Of a stretch of DNA of 64,000 bases, positions 27,612 through 36,819 are shown piece after piece. A program made the translations under genes and the position numbers. The stretch is from Lingula anatina. Lineage: Eukaryota > Brachiopoda > Lingulata > Lingulida > Lingulidae. Where the stretch lies: contig NW_019775058.1 in assembly GCF_001039355.2 (NCBI RefSeq), positions 118,374 to 182,373 on the forward strand. Direction: 5' to 3'. Below the pieces are notes generated by a model. That model was not told the origin of the DNA, did not search any database, and worked only from the letters and a program-made list of their open reading frames with translations. Position 1 is the first letter of the stretch, and each line of letters opens with the position of its first letter.

Positions 27612-29513
27612 AGGGAGGGAGGGAGGGGGGGCACCTGTATCCAGAATCATCCTCAGAGCGTAACAGGCCCGGGCAGGAACATCTGGCTGGTTCTGGAAGG
27701 AGCTCAAAGCCACCAACAACTTCCCCAATAAGTCTTTGTCTCTTTCCAACAGCAGTTGTCTCACAGGGGCTGCAAGGAAAAAATATTATACTAAGTAATG
27801 TATTCTTCGATTACTTATCCCAATATCCTTCTGCTTCACCAACCTGTAACAAATTTCAACATTTAAATATACTTTAAAAGGACGAAATGTTTCTCTTTAC
27901 CCCTTAATATTAATGTTAATAGCGCTACAAAACTGACTTATCAAATATCTCAATACGTGATACGTGTTATATTATAACAGTCCTATAGAGACTCCAAAGT
28001 TCACGATCAATGTTGTCTTTAGATCACCGAAAGTCAACTATTAATAGCTATCACCAGAAAAATGACTCATGGACACCTCTTTGCACCTATCAGCTATGAC
28101 ATCAAAATGATATCATAATTAAATATACACCTGATATCAAAGACCCCAACCATGAAGTACCTATCAGTGTGTTAGAAATAGTTCAACTTGGTAATTATCG
28201 TTAGATGTGTGGTATTTTTTTCGTTAGGCTGCATCCCCTAGTCCTTCCTGAAATTGCTACATTTCTAGCTGGAACCGTATGCCATTGATACTTGATGCAA
28301 TTCAACACAGTTACATGTATGTGTAGGTTTGTGCGCACTAAAAAAACTGGTCTCTCTCAATAAAATAAGATAAATTCCCCCCCTCCCCCTCCAAATGTGC
28401 ATTTGTGATTATCTATTCCGGGGTAAGCAGGAAACAAGGAACGGATAAGGTATTCATTGCACCCCATCTTCCTGGACATCTTCATGCACACAAATCTTAA
28501 AAGCAAAGATATGCTTTTTTTGTGATCAGGTGAACAAATTTTCTTGCAAGACTCTAGGTTTTCTAATTCTGATTTTTTTGACTTTCTACACAAAATGTTT
28601 TCTTCATCACTTCGGGATCGAGATATGAAAAAATTGACAGTACATCTTATGGCGGGGAAATAAACTTTAGATAACCCATAACTTTTTGTATTAGACTTGC
28701 ACTTAATTGACAAAGATCTTTATACCTTCTCAGGTATTGAAACATACAGATACCTTATCATCAACATACTTATTACTTATTATCAATAATTAACTGTTTC
28801 TTTAAAACTGAATGTTCTAGTGACTAACTTTCTTCCACGTACATGTACATGTATATCTGCTAATACACAGAAGAACTGATGTAATGATGTGCTATAAGCC
28901 TAAAACAACAATTCAATTTTGATGGGAATTTTTTTAACAAGTATACTCACATGTACTGGTTCTACTACATGAACATGATCAGTGTCTCAAAAGTCATGTA
29001 AATTAAACATGGTATCAATATGATGAAATAAACTGATACCTATTTATCATATTGCTACTAAATTTCTGAGTCATACATCATGTGATTTTTTTCCTTCCTT
29101 CAAGATAAATTGTTTTATTACATAACCAATCAGATGGCTTCAAAGTACAAGTATAATGTGATATCCTTGTCAATATTATCATTATTATCAAAGCCACTGA
29201 ACTGGCTGTATTTCAGTCAAAATCTTTCCATTTCTTTCACTTTTGTCCTCATATAATAATGCTCAAAGAATTGAATTTTTGCTTTCACTAAAGACTTCCT
29301 TATAAATGTTATTTATTATTGAAACCAAAAATATCACTTCTTTTCCTACCCATATCTGTGTCATAGGTCACATGATTTCCTGGATTTGTTGACATATCTG
29401 GAAAGGTCTATATTACCTGACTGTGCCAGAACACCAATGGTTTTCAAGGCAGCTGCCTGGATTGAGCCATTCTCGGCATGGATATCAAGCAAATACAGGA
29501 CGTGTCTGGAAAA

Positions 29514-29568
<55 letters not shown>

Positions 29569-32164
29569 ATTAATAATTTTTGATTTGTATCCTTCCAATT
29601 CTAACACAATTGAAGCATGAAGTTTTGAAAGTGAAAAAGTGAATTTTTGTCAAATTTGGTGCAGTGTGAATTGCAAAAGTAATAAATAAATAGATACAGC
29701 CACAAACAAACTTACCAAACAACATCTACTTAGTAACAGTATCTATCTAAAGGTACATCTTTGTAGCATATAATGTAAAGCATTGTACCTTACAAGGCAT
29801 CAAACAGGGTCATGTTTCAGGAAATAGGACAAGAGCCCTTTTAGTGATCAGGTATCTATTGTGCATTGTGTCAAATGTCTTGACCACTATAAAGGCAAAA
29901 ATGTTTGATCAATGTTCTCAGCTGTTTACTCACAGTGCACAATCTGTGGTCTGGATCTGCTGTTTTAACTTCCCACTGGCAAAGGCCAAGTCACACAGGA
30001 GATTGCAGCCACACTGAAATATAATAGGGAAAATTTTGATAATTAGTACATAGACGTCACTATAAGCTAGCAAATCTAATATGCATTGTATCCTGTATAA
30101 GTATATATTATACCTATAAATCATTTACTAGGGCACAAGCATTTTAAAATGTTCCTTACATGATATTGATCTTATATAATAATTATCATTTTTACCAACA
30201 TTTAATCAATGTGGTAAAAATTTATTTTTGGCCATTTAAAGGTTAAAACAAAACATGTATATGGATACGTTCTGTATCAAATATTAATTATTTATTATTT
30301 ATACTGACTGTTTCTTGATGGTTGATTTCAGGCAAAAATTAATTACGACCAAAAATTAACTAATCTATGTCATCAAACAATCCAACTAATATTAAAATGT
30401 TGAATGAAGTCTACATTTTTTTCTTGTTCATCAGATTGCATAGTTACTAAAACCCATTGAATATTTTATTATTAATAGCGTCTATAATTGCAAATTTTTC
30501 ATAATAATTGTAGGGAAAGCATTGTAATAGACTGACTTTAACCTTGCAATCATTTCCTATTCAATTTTACCTTGATTTGGCCTGCATGTGAATTCTGTCA
30601 AGAATAACAATTACTTCAAATGATTATGTGGAATCATTATATAAGATCTCCCCAACCCATTCAATAACATGAAATGAAGTGAAATAGCTGACCAAGTCAA
30701 GAATGGTGTACATACACAGCATGCATAATCTCAACAAGATCAGTGCCTGTTGGTTAACCATGTACAAATCTGACATTGGGCAGTTGACAGACACACTGAG
30801 TATACTAAATAATTTAACTGAACTGACCAGCTATCATTAACCCTTCCAGCTGCTTTCTTTATCTAAATGCATGTTTTTCTTCTCATCAAATAACACGAGA
30901 AAAACTCACAAAATGATTTTTTTCACTTATTATGTGAGATACATGTATATCCAATAAGTGACATAATTCTACATTTAATTTGATTATAGTATGCTAGAAT
31001 CGCTAATTTTCTTGTTATTATAGACACTTGTGTTCCCTTTTGTCTATAGGTGTTTGTGATCAAGTATGTTTACAAACATGACAACGGAGTAAAGAGAAGA
31101 TTTTTTCTGGTCCGGATATCAAGAGATGACTAAATATGTTGCTTTGAAATAAGATCCTAAACCAATAATAACAACAAAGGAAAAAAGACACTGTCAGTCA
31201 AACAGCACATAATGCACATATTCAATAAGCAGCACTTGCAACCTTTCATCCACTAATATATGGCTATTCCAATCACACCAGCCACTGTAATTACTGACCT
31301 TCAACGTCAACTAATTTTGAAATACTCTCCATCTTGAACAACAGTACTAGTATGCTGTTTGGGCTGCAGGGAGAAAACTAGATATATCTAATCTATTTGG
31401 CTGAGAGACTCAGCTGGCAGTACAATAATATACTGCTATTGATGATTCTCTCAGCCTAGTAGCATTCACTGGCTAGACAAACAACACCTGACCCTCTCAA
31501 CACTATCTTATCATGTAACACTTACTGTACAGCCTTCTCAACAGAGCCTGCTGTAATATTTTTATTAATTTAGTCAGCTATTTCTTTTCTTTTCTTTAAA
31601 TTAAATAATTAATTTAATTTGAATGAATTTCCACCTTCTGGGATGTGTGTATTCCATTGTAATTAACTTAATGAATAAATATTATGAATACTCTGCCCCT
31701 GGGATGGTGTTACATAATAAGCAACACTATCAAGTTACTTCTGGCCTCTTTAGGCCTATTTTTAACATTCAGTGAGAAAGCCAATACAAGTAGTACGGGT
31801 ACCTGAGAAGAAATGATTTAAATATAGTTATTTTCTCCCCAAACAAATACCTCCCCTTCCTTACTTATTTATGAGAGTAGGCAAAAATTTCAATAGAAAA
31901 GAGCATAATTATTTTAAACAAAAAGTTATCCCAATCATTTTAAACATAATAACATCACTGACTATATCACCTCCTTTTTAGAATTACATGGCATTCAAAA
32001 TGCCCCAAAGATGAAAATCTGGTACAAACCCCAGCACTAAAATGCCACAAAAAAAGAAAACAAAAAAGGGGGGGAGGGTTAAATTTCAGGGGTCAGACAA
32101 AGCCAGCATACTATTAAATACTGGGACTGAAATTTTACTCAACTAACCAGCTGATTTTACAAAA

Positions 32165-32203
<39 letters not shown>

Positions 32204-34874
32204 AGCTATTTCCTTGTTTTAGACAACTGCAAAATTGGTCATTCACCTTAAAATATTGATCTACTTTGATGCAGGATAAAAAAAAACTGAAAATACTGTC
32301 TTTCACTGATTAGAAAGGCAAAAACTGGAAGACTGCAGTACTTGGAGTTCCAGCTATAGCCTATATATAATATATAATAGATTATATAAAAGTGACTGTA
32401 TGGTACACACAGACAGAACTTTAATCTAGCACTGACAAAACAACAACAACAACTATTATGTCTCCTTGATCTAGACCTACTTAAATAAAATGACATAACA
32501 ATTAAAAGAATAGGACAAGCTCAAGTATGATGTTTAAAATTTAGCCGATGATGGCTGCATTTACTGTAAGATCTAATATACCATACCAATATCCGTTTAT
32601 TAGATCTTAGATTTACTGAAGGCCCCTCTGATAAAAGAAGTGAAGTACATGTAGCTTAGTGATAAACATTGAATAATGTTGAGTAATGATACTTACTTAA
32701 AAATACACTCTTTCTGATTGATCCTAGCATTATGTGACTCAATTTAGCCTATTGTTATCTATTCCCCCCCCCTCCCCACCGCCCTGATGACAATCAACAC
32801 CACCTGGTGACCCTCCAACACAATACTACCAGGTACTTCTGCCTGACCTATCTAATGCTTTTATAACGCATGACTCTTTTCCAGAAAAACAAGTTGTGTA
32901 ACATATTTTTTTGGGTTAACCAAATAGTTATGCAAGTAAAAACCAACATGCCAAGTTGACATCCCATCCCCCACCCCCCACCCCCACCCCTCCAGGCAAA
33001 ATATGTGAAAAAGGGGGAATTACAACTGCAGAAACCTTTGTATTCTGAGATAAAGATAGGCAAAACTGGAAAGTTAAAAGAAGAAGAACCAACCCTAATT
33101 TTGAGGAATATGTTTATTTTCACACCTTTTAGTATTACTAATGTTGCTAATTTCTTCAATATTTTTTTCAAATGTAAAAACGCATTGGGTATTGGGCACA
33201 TTTTACGGTAAGCAGATTTCTTTTCTCAGTGAAGTTGGTCTTGACTTGATTGTAAAAAAATAAGCTTGTTATAGTTAGACCAAGGGTGGTCAGGTTTCAC
33301 AAAAAAAAGTCAGGCTTAGATAAGCCTACTTAACTTGGCCAGCCAACGATGTAAAATCGCCTTTAGGATATTCGCATCAGAGTTTTACGAACAATTGACC
33401 CCTAACGGCTGTAGCTGATGTACCTAAATGGCCCTTTGTTGCCAGCCACTAGGGGTGCAAAAATCAGTCAGGACAATCACAAAATGCTCTAGCAGCTTGC
33501 TTAAAAGATAAAAAAATGAGATAACCACCTTGTCCTTAAGCCCACTTTACACTGAATTGCGCCCTTTCTGCGTCCAGTACTATGGCCCATTTTGAGAGTT
33601 AAAAAAAAACTTTATGTATCGACAACTGGCTGATCACTGAGCATTCTTTCTGCAACCAAAGCGATGCTTGCGTCTCCTTTCTACAACCACAGTGATGCCA
33701 GTTTCATGGTTGCACAGGACGCAGAAAGGATGCCGTCCAGTATAAAGGGGGTTTTAAAGATGCTTTGTGAAATCAAGCTAGGTCCTGACCACCAAAACAC
33801 ACAACAGAATTTGCTAAGATCAATTTTCATTTTACAACACAGGTCAAGAAATAATACTGTGCATCCTTTTCTTGTCTGCCACTTACCTTCTGAACATCGA
33901 CATGTTTGGGCAGTCTTTTCATTTGTTCTACTATTGCACCGACAAAGGAACATCTTTCACATATCTCTTCCAGCACAGTTATGCACTCGTCTGGAAAAAA
34001 ATTAAATGAATGACTTTTCAAAGAATCATGCAATTAAAAGTCTGTTCACTCGAAGCTTTTTGGATTAAAATGCATACTGGCTATATGAAAGTTACATTTT
34101 ACCCAAATCCAACCTTAATTTCTATAATTTATCTACAGCAGCAAATTCAAATAACAACATCTATTTCAGCTAATGTGAAAAACGCGCCAAGTGCAAGACT
34201 CAAGTCCTGCACTCTTTGTCAGTTGAAAACTTATTATTATAAATTATCAAACTTTTTTCTTTGCATAAATCAGATCTATGTTCTTTTTTTCTATGAAAAA
34301 ACTAAATATCACTTAGCAAAAATGCTTGAACTGACATGGAATTTAATGAAAAACATAGCATTTATAGTAACTTCATGTAGAAATTCTCATCAAAACACTT
34401 ACTGTATTTTATCACAGATGACAAGTCTCGTAACATGTTCAGCAAGGAGACAGAGCTGGGTTTTGTGCACGCTTCCAATTCAGCAGCTAATGCTTGGCAC
34501 TTCTCTTCCTTTTTCACAGGCAAAACAGGTGAGACCTGCCTCTCACTTTCACTTTCACTTGGCATTGATTCATCTTCATGGCTTGTCTTGGAGCAGCAGC
34601 TGTTGCTTCTGAACGCTCGGGTGTTCAAATTATTTTCTATTTGAAACTCTTCAACCGAGATGCTGAATTTTTGCACCTCTGGATTAGAGTTACTGATAAC
34701 TTTGCCATTCTTGGTATTGTTTTTCTGTATTTTACGGCTACCTTTTTCTTCCAACCCATCAAGGGTAGTGGCGTCAGATTTGGACCTGGGTTTGGACCTC
34801 CATTTTCTGACGCGTGCTGTAGTAAGTGAAGAGAAAAAACTCCTATTCCATTTCTGTGCCTTGTTCTCACTCAT
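69..34874 (-). CDS. LRRK2: LRRK2-type leucine-rich repeat kinase, 45 exons, C-terminus outside window
   Basis: Large multidomain Roc-COR GTPase/kinase of the ROCO family; in vertebrates it phosphorylates Rab GTPases at membranes. Exons run from high to low coordinates: 34403-34874, 33887-33990, 29934-30013, 29417-29505, 27635-27769, 27200-27331, 26784-26915, 26099-26218, 25622-25728, 24732-24817, 24192-24298, 22913-23042, 22391-22521, 21597-21725, 20758-20978, 20004-20124, 19263-19363, 18693-18812, 18166-18268, 17715-17813, 17059-17345, 16595-16793, 16077-16309, 15544-15628, 14033-14326, 12965-13173, 12476-12586, 11907-12043, 8581-8732, 8094-8217, 7474-7585, 6378-6563, 5869-5964, 5260-5399, 4746-4863, 4253-4382, 3802-3864, 3438-3534, 2925-2979, 2534-2659, 2091-2249, 1641-1744, 852-1077, 563-634, 69-154. 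Every junction keeps phase (6,320 nt, no internal stop). The armadillo-like N-terminus argues for the LRRK2 branch rather than LRRK1. Kinase and WD40 exons must lie left of base 1. Confidence 0.93.
3438..5399 (-). CDS. LRRK2: LRRK2 exons 34-38: Roc GTPase domain
   Basis: Exons 5260-5399, 4746-4863, 4253-4382, 3802-3864 and 3438-3534, residues about 1649-1831. The Ras-like GTPase motifs are intact: P-loop GYAGRGKST (Lys 1667), switch [12 protein letters not shown] and G4-type VGTHKD. The position of human Arg1398 (DFAGREE) is Gln here (about residue 1716), the residue found in classical Ras-type GTPases. The Parkinson-linked human positions Asn1437 and Arg1441 are conserved in LNIKAR (about 1755 and 1759). 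The domain ends with [16 protein letters not shown], aligning with human SDALAKLRKTIINES. Confidence 0.95.
5869..13173 (-). CDS. LRRK2: LRRK2 exons 26-33: leucine-rich repeats
   Basis: Exons 12965-13173, 12476-12586, 11907-12043, 8581-8732, 8094-8217, 7474-7585, 6378-6563 and 5869-5964, residues about 1272-1648. Typical LRR units are seen: [89 protein letters not shown] and LTSLDIGHN. The end [16 protein letters not shown] aligns with human SKIWDLPLDELHLNF just before Roc. The first three exons are present a second time at 10708-10916, 10223-10333 and 9880-10016, on the other side of the N at 11894; those are treated as an assembly duplicate. Exon 28 ends in the splice donor from which the 8980-9879 minisatellite appears to derive. 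Confidence 0.93.
6483..6706 (-). repeat. Partial tandem duplication of LRR exon 32 with its 3' splice site
   Basis: Bases 6483-6582 (acceptor plus first part of exon 6378-6563) are repeated nearly exactly at 6607-6706, offset by 124 bp. The second copy keeps the CAG acceptor and the coding for [20 protein letters not shown]. It loses the rest of the exon and its GTAAGT donor; the sequence that follows on the coding strand is GAGGTTATAATAG, a poor donor. It is therefore probably a decoy acceptor or exon relic. Confidence 0.85.
7068..7234. mobile_element. MITE-like element, family A copy 1
   Basis: About 167 bp with terminal inverted repeats (CAGGCACATAGCCAG at the left, CTGGCTACAGGCCTG at the right). 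It is flanked on both sides by TTCAT, a 5-bp target-site duplication. The interior is G-rich at one end and C-rich at the other (GGGGGGGTTCGAAAGAACC). It lies in a LRRK2 intron. A second copy is at 39954-40115. No coding capacity, so a non-autonomous DNA transposon; the superfamily cannot be named from this. Confidence 0.8.
8980..9879. repeat. Minisatellite made of an LRRK2 exon end and its 5' splice site
   Basis: About 900 bp of imperfect tandem repeats, mostly of a 22-bp unit (consensus on the minus strand GATATCAAGGGGTAGGTACAGG), with some longer units of about 45-50 bp. The unit equals the last bases of LRRK2 exon 28 (encoding LDIK) plus its donor GTAGGT. The longer units extend further into the exon and still encode [11 protein letters not shown] counted about 33 occurrences of the ACCTAC motif or close variants, that is GTAGGT on the coding strand. 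The real exon (9880-10016) abuts the array. Confidence 0.92.
9868..11893. other. Probable false duplication: contig end overlapping 11895-14147
   Basis: 9868-11893 and 11895-14147 are near-identical in the same order and orientation and meet exactly at the single N at 11894. The left copy contains exons 9880-10016, 10223-10333 and 10708-10916 plus the 3' part of a fourth (11776-11893), which is cut off in mid-exon by the N. The right copy contains the same exons intact. Differences are scattered single-base changes and one indel of about 180 bp (12112-12291). This fits two overlapping haplotype contigs placed end to end better than a real tandem duplication. Confidence 0.85.
12389..12427. repeat. 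(GA)n microsatellite
   Basis: Uninterrupted GA run in the LRRK2 intron before exon 27, in the right-hand contig copy. The corresponding left copy (about 10185-10200) has only GAGAGAGCGAGCGAG, an allelic length difference. Confidence 0.9.
14033..17345 (-). CDS. LRRK2: LRRK2 exons 21-25: disordered phospho-linker between ankyrin and LRR
   Basis: Exons 17059-17345, 16595-16793, 16077-16309, 15544-15628 and 14033-14326, residues about 907-1272. The region is low in hydrophobics and rich in Ser/Pro/Arg. It contains several basophilic serine sites ([28 protein letters not shown]). In vertebrate LRRK2 the same position carries the 14-3-3 docking serines (910 and 935), so an equivalent role is inferred. 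Exons 21 and 22 each contain a SYDAL motif followed by an RRKS or RRKT motif. Exon 25 has a second internal repeat, [10 protein letters not shown] and [10 protein letters not shown]. This linker is much longer than in human. Confidence 0.85.
17000..17050. repeat. (CA)n microsatellite next to LRRK2 exon 21 donor
   Basis: CA run ending within 10 bp of the exon 21 donor at 17053-17058; on the coding strand it is a GT-rich tract just inside the intron. Short ORFs called across it are artefacts. Confidence 0.9.
17715..19363 (-). CDS. LRRK2: LRRK2 exons 17-20: ankyrin-like repeats
   Basis: Exons 19263-19363, 18693-18812, 18166-18268 and 17715-17813, residues about 765-906. The stretch [20 protein letters not shown] matches an ankyrin repeat and aligns with human MVECLLLLGADAN. 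The following [11 protein letters not shown] and [14 protein letters not shown] are the second helices of further repeats. The last exon holds [12 protein letters not shown], aligning with the human CIGKVEPSWLGPLF segment after the ankyrin domain. Exon 17 ends at CAG followed by GCAAGT, a GC donor; its phase fits both neighbours exactly. Confidence 0.9.
20004..33990 (-). CDS. LRRK2: LRRK2 exons 2-16: armadillo-type helical repeat region
   Basis: Fifteen short exons (33887-33990 down to 20004-20124), residues about 158-765. They encode repeated amphipathic helices typical of the LRRK2 armadillo domain, for example [51 protein letters not shown] and [19 protein letters not shown]. The domain is a protein-interaction and Rab-binding platform in vertebrate LRRK2. 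Similarity to human is clear in pattern but weak in sequence, so the placement rests on exon order, phase and repeat periodicity. Two oddities: exon 14 (21597-21725) ends at a GC donor, and exon 5 (27635-27769) has a weak GTGCCC donor next to a GGGA microsatellite. Confidence 0.88.
20488..20705. mobile_element. MITE-like element, family C copy 1
   Basis: About 218 bp foldback. The left end GGGCGCATTCCCA pairs imperfectly with TGGGAATGGGG at the right, and ATCGATC-rich arms occur on both sides. The core AAATGTCTGTC...GGGGGTAATTAA recurs at 41225-41345 and, inverted, at 50795-50935. It lies in the LRRK2 intron between exons 15 and 16. Confidence 0.65.
23405..23660. repeat. Imperfect tandem repeat, about four units of 60-80 bp
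   Basis: Recurring block TTAAGCAAAGAAAGC, then AGAAATTCATC/CGTC, then TAAATAATATA and TGTATTG. Diverged, intronic in LRRK2, non-coding. Confidence 0.7.
26515..26567. repeat. (CA)n microsatellite
   Basis: Pure CA repeat in the LRRK2 intron between 26218 and 26784; an (AAAC)n tract follows at about 26692-26720. Confidence 0.9.
27065..27125. repeat. (AAAT)n tetranucleotide repeat
   Basis: AAAT array in a LRRK2 intron. Similar arrays occur at 22826-22881 (as TTTA), 29508-29563 and 32161-32204, so this motif is a common microsatellite of the genome. Confidence 0.9.
27558..27634. repeat. Compound (GT)n(GA)n(GGGA)n microsatellite abutting LRRK2 exon 5
   Basis: GT, GA and GGGA tracts in succession, ending in a G-run that directly touches the exon 5 donor. 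On the coding strand the intron starts GTGCCCCCCTCCCTCCC, a weak donor followed by a long pyrimidine tract. Confidence 0.9.
29508..29563. repeat. (AAAT)n tetranucleotide repeat beside LRRK2 exon 4
   Basis: Starts 3 bp from the exon 4 boundary (29505); on the coding strand it is a TTTA tract immediately before the TTTTCCAG acceptor and replaces a normal polypyrimidine tract. Confidence 0.85.
30014..33886. other. LRRK2: Long intron 2 of LRRK2, no gene seen
   Basis: 3.9 kb between exons 3 and 2. It contains an (AAAT)n run at 32161-32204, C-rich and G-rich runs at 32762-32775 and 32968-32992, and the foldback element at 33538-33754. Short ORFs here lack any recognisable domain. As the first large intron it is where enhancers would be expected, but no motif can be singled out. 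Confidence 0.7.
33538..33754. mobile_element. Foldback element in LRRK2 intron 2
   Basis: About 217 bp with imperfect terminal inverted repeats of about 36 bp: CCCACTTTACACTGAATTGC...CCTTTCTGCGTCC at the left against GGACGCAGAAAGG...CAGTATAAAGGGGG at the right. No coding capacity. The surrounding intron holds no exon that I can see. Confidence 0.65.
34403..34874 (-). CDS. LRRK2: LRRK2 exon 1: start codon and N-terminal extension
   Basis: First coding exon, residues 1-157. The ATG at 34872-34874 has an in-frame TAG six codons upstream, which supports this start. The donor at the 3' end is a strong GTAAGT. The segment is basic and serine-rich at the start ([14 protein letters not shown]), then acidic/serine-rich ([14 protein letters not shown]), then becomes helical ([25 protein letters not shown]), where the armadillo-type fold probably begins. 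Human LRRK2 enters its helical region almost at once, so about 120 residues here are an extra, probably disordered extension. No 5' UTR intron could be fixed. Confidence 0.8.
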
Positions 34875-36759
34875 CTTTTTCCCCTGTCTCTATCTCAGTC
34901 AAGATGGTTGGCAGAGCTGCTTGCTCATGCTTTTCATGTTTCTGGATACAATTCAAATGCAGGGGGACATGCAGTCCGAGCAGCATATAGACAGCAATCC
35001 TCTCACAATTTTTCGGTCACATAAGCATATAATCATTAGTAAAATTGTTGGCACAGTTCAGTATGTTTCCCAAATGCTCATCCACAGTGATAAATCGCCT
35101 GCAAAAAATCAATACACAAAATGAAAAAATATCGCAACCAGCAGCTGGGACATACTAAAAATACCAATAGTACCAGAAGGCTGCATGAGATGAAAGTCAA
35201 GATTTCGAAATTGCAATGGCTTAAAGAAAGAAAAATAAATGAATAAATAATTCAGGATACAGAGTCATGAGTAAATATAGTATGATACATGCAGTAGTTG
35301 ATAGGAAAATGCATGACGCACTGTAATTGTTGAGAATTAAAAAAGCATATCTATTACTCCCCTTGGAACCAAATACTGTAGCTATTTCAATGAAATCACT
35401 GACAAAAAGGCCAAAAATAATCTCACCTAAATAAATCAATAAATTCCAAAACCTACTAGTAAATTAATTCTCACTTAAATAAATCAATAAATTCCAAAAC
35501 CTACTAGTAAATGAATTATCTTTTGTACTAGAGAAAAGGTAATGTGTTATTATGACTACTGGGTCTCAGAATGACAAAAGAATTTACAAGAGGCTGAAGA
35601 CACCTTAACTAAGGAGGGTATCCAATTTCAAATACTTGATGGCAAGGGAAATTTAATGCTATCACCACAATCATTTAATCAATTTTATCATTATTGTTCA
35701 TATCATTAAGTATATTACTATTATCATTATTAATATCATTTTCATAATGATCACTGTCATAATTATAAGAACTTTTATTATGTATTTACTATAATTCTTA
35801 TTATAAATATTATAATGATCACTGTCAACATTATCAGCAAAATCAACATTAATATCATTTCAATTATTAATAATAAATACCATAAAAGCTTTAAGAACCT
35901 TACCTCAGTATTACTTAATGTTACCCAAACCAGTCAATCCATTCCCTTTACCTGTAAAGAACGGAACATAAAATAAAAATCTGCAGTAGATCTTCCATAA
36001 TTGCACTACCTCTAAACTGCACTCTGCACTGTCAAAATTATCAGCCGATCCAACTTAAATATACCGGTAACCCATGAGATTATCTCCGCTTGCATGAAAG
36101 TTCAGTGACACGCCAGCTCTGAATAGGGTGTTTTGTTATCTATTGTACCAGCGGTTATTGTTACCCACAATACCCCAAGGCCACGATAACCCTTGGCTGC
36201 AGGCAGCTAGCAAAACATTCGAAAATGCAATTACGAACAATGGTAAACAACCAAACAGGTATGTAATATTTTCTTTAAAAAGGCTAAAAATAGCAACAAA
36301 TGCCAGAAACATTTCTGAATCAATAAACCGGGTAACTCAAATTCTGAAATCAAATTTGATAACAAAAATGGACATTAAATCATTGTGTTGCAGGGCTGAC
36401 CTGATGGGCAAAGGGGGGGAGGGGGTGTGAATACAACTGTCCCAAGCATTTCCATTAATTTTGTCATTAACAGCCAATTCCATTAAAATATCCAAACTTA
36501 GGAGTACACTTGCACTGTACATTGGCCTTCTGTTCAAAAGTCATGAAAAAAACCCTCAATTATTGGACACGTCAGTGAAGATCATTAGAAATCCATTTGA
36601 CATGGAAGATAGAACCCTTGTCATCTGGCATCAGAAAATCTTAAAAATGATAAAAAAGTGCATTTACCTTAAAAAAGCAAGGTACAGAAAAAACACTCAT
36701 CAATTGGCCATTTGATTTCTTTATCTGTATTAGCACCACCTTAAAATGCAGCTATTAAC

Positions 36760-36760
<1 letters not shown>

Positions 36761-36816
<56 letters not shown>
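36761..36816. repeat. (GA)n microsatellite
   Basis: GA dinucleotide run with one AAAG interruption in the LRRK2-POLR1G intergenic region. Confidence 0.9.

Positions 36817-36819
<3 letters not shown>

Noticed and set aside
28357-28713. 118-residue minus-strand ORF in a LRRK2 intron
   Set aside because: No similarity to LRRK2 or any family I recognise, and exons 4 and 5 join in phase without it.
34010-34612. 200-residue plus-strand ORF
   Set aside because: It overlaps LRRK2 exon 1 on the opposite strand, has no recognisable domain and no splice support; most likely chance.
69-34874. LRRK1-type assignment
   Set aside because: The armadillo-like N-terminus, the KPSWLF segment after the ankyrin repeats and the COR sequence follow LRRK2; human LRRK1 lacks the armadillo region.
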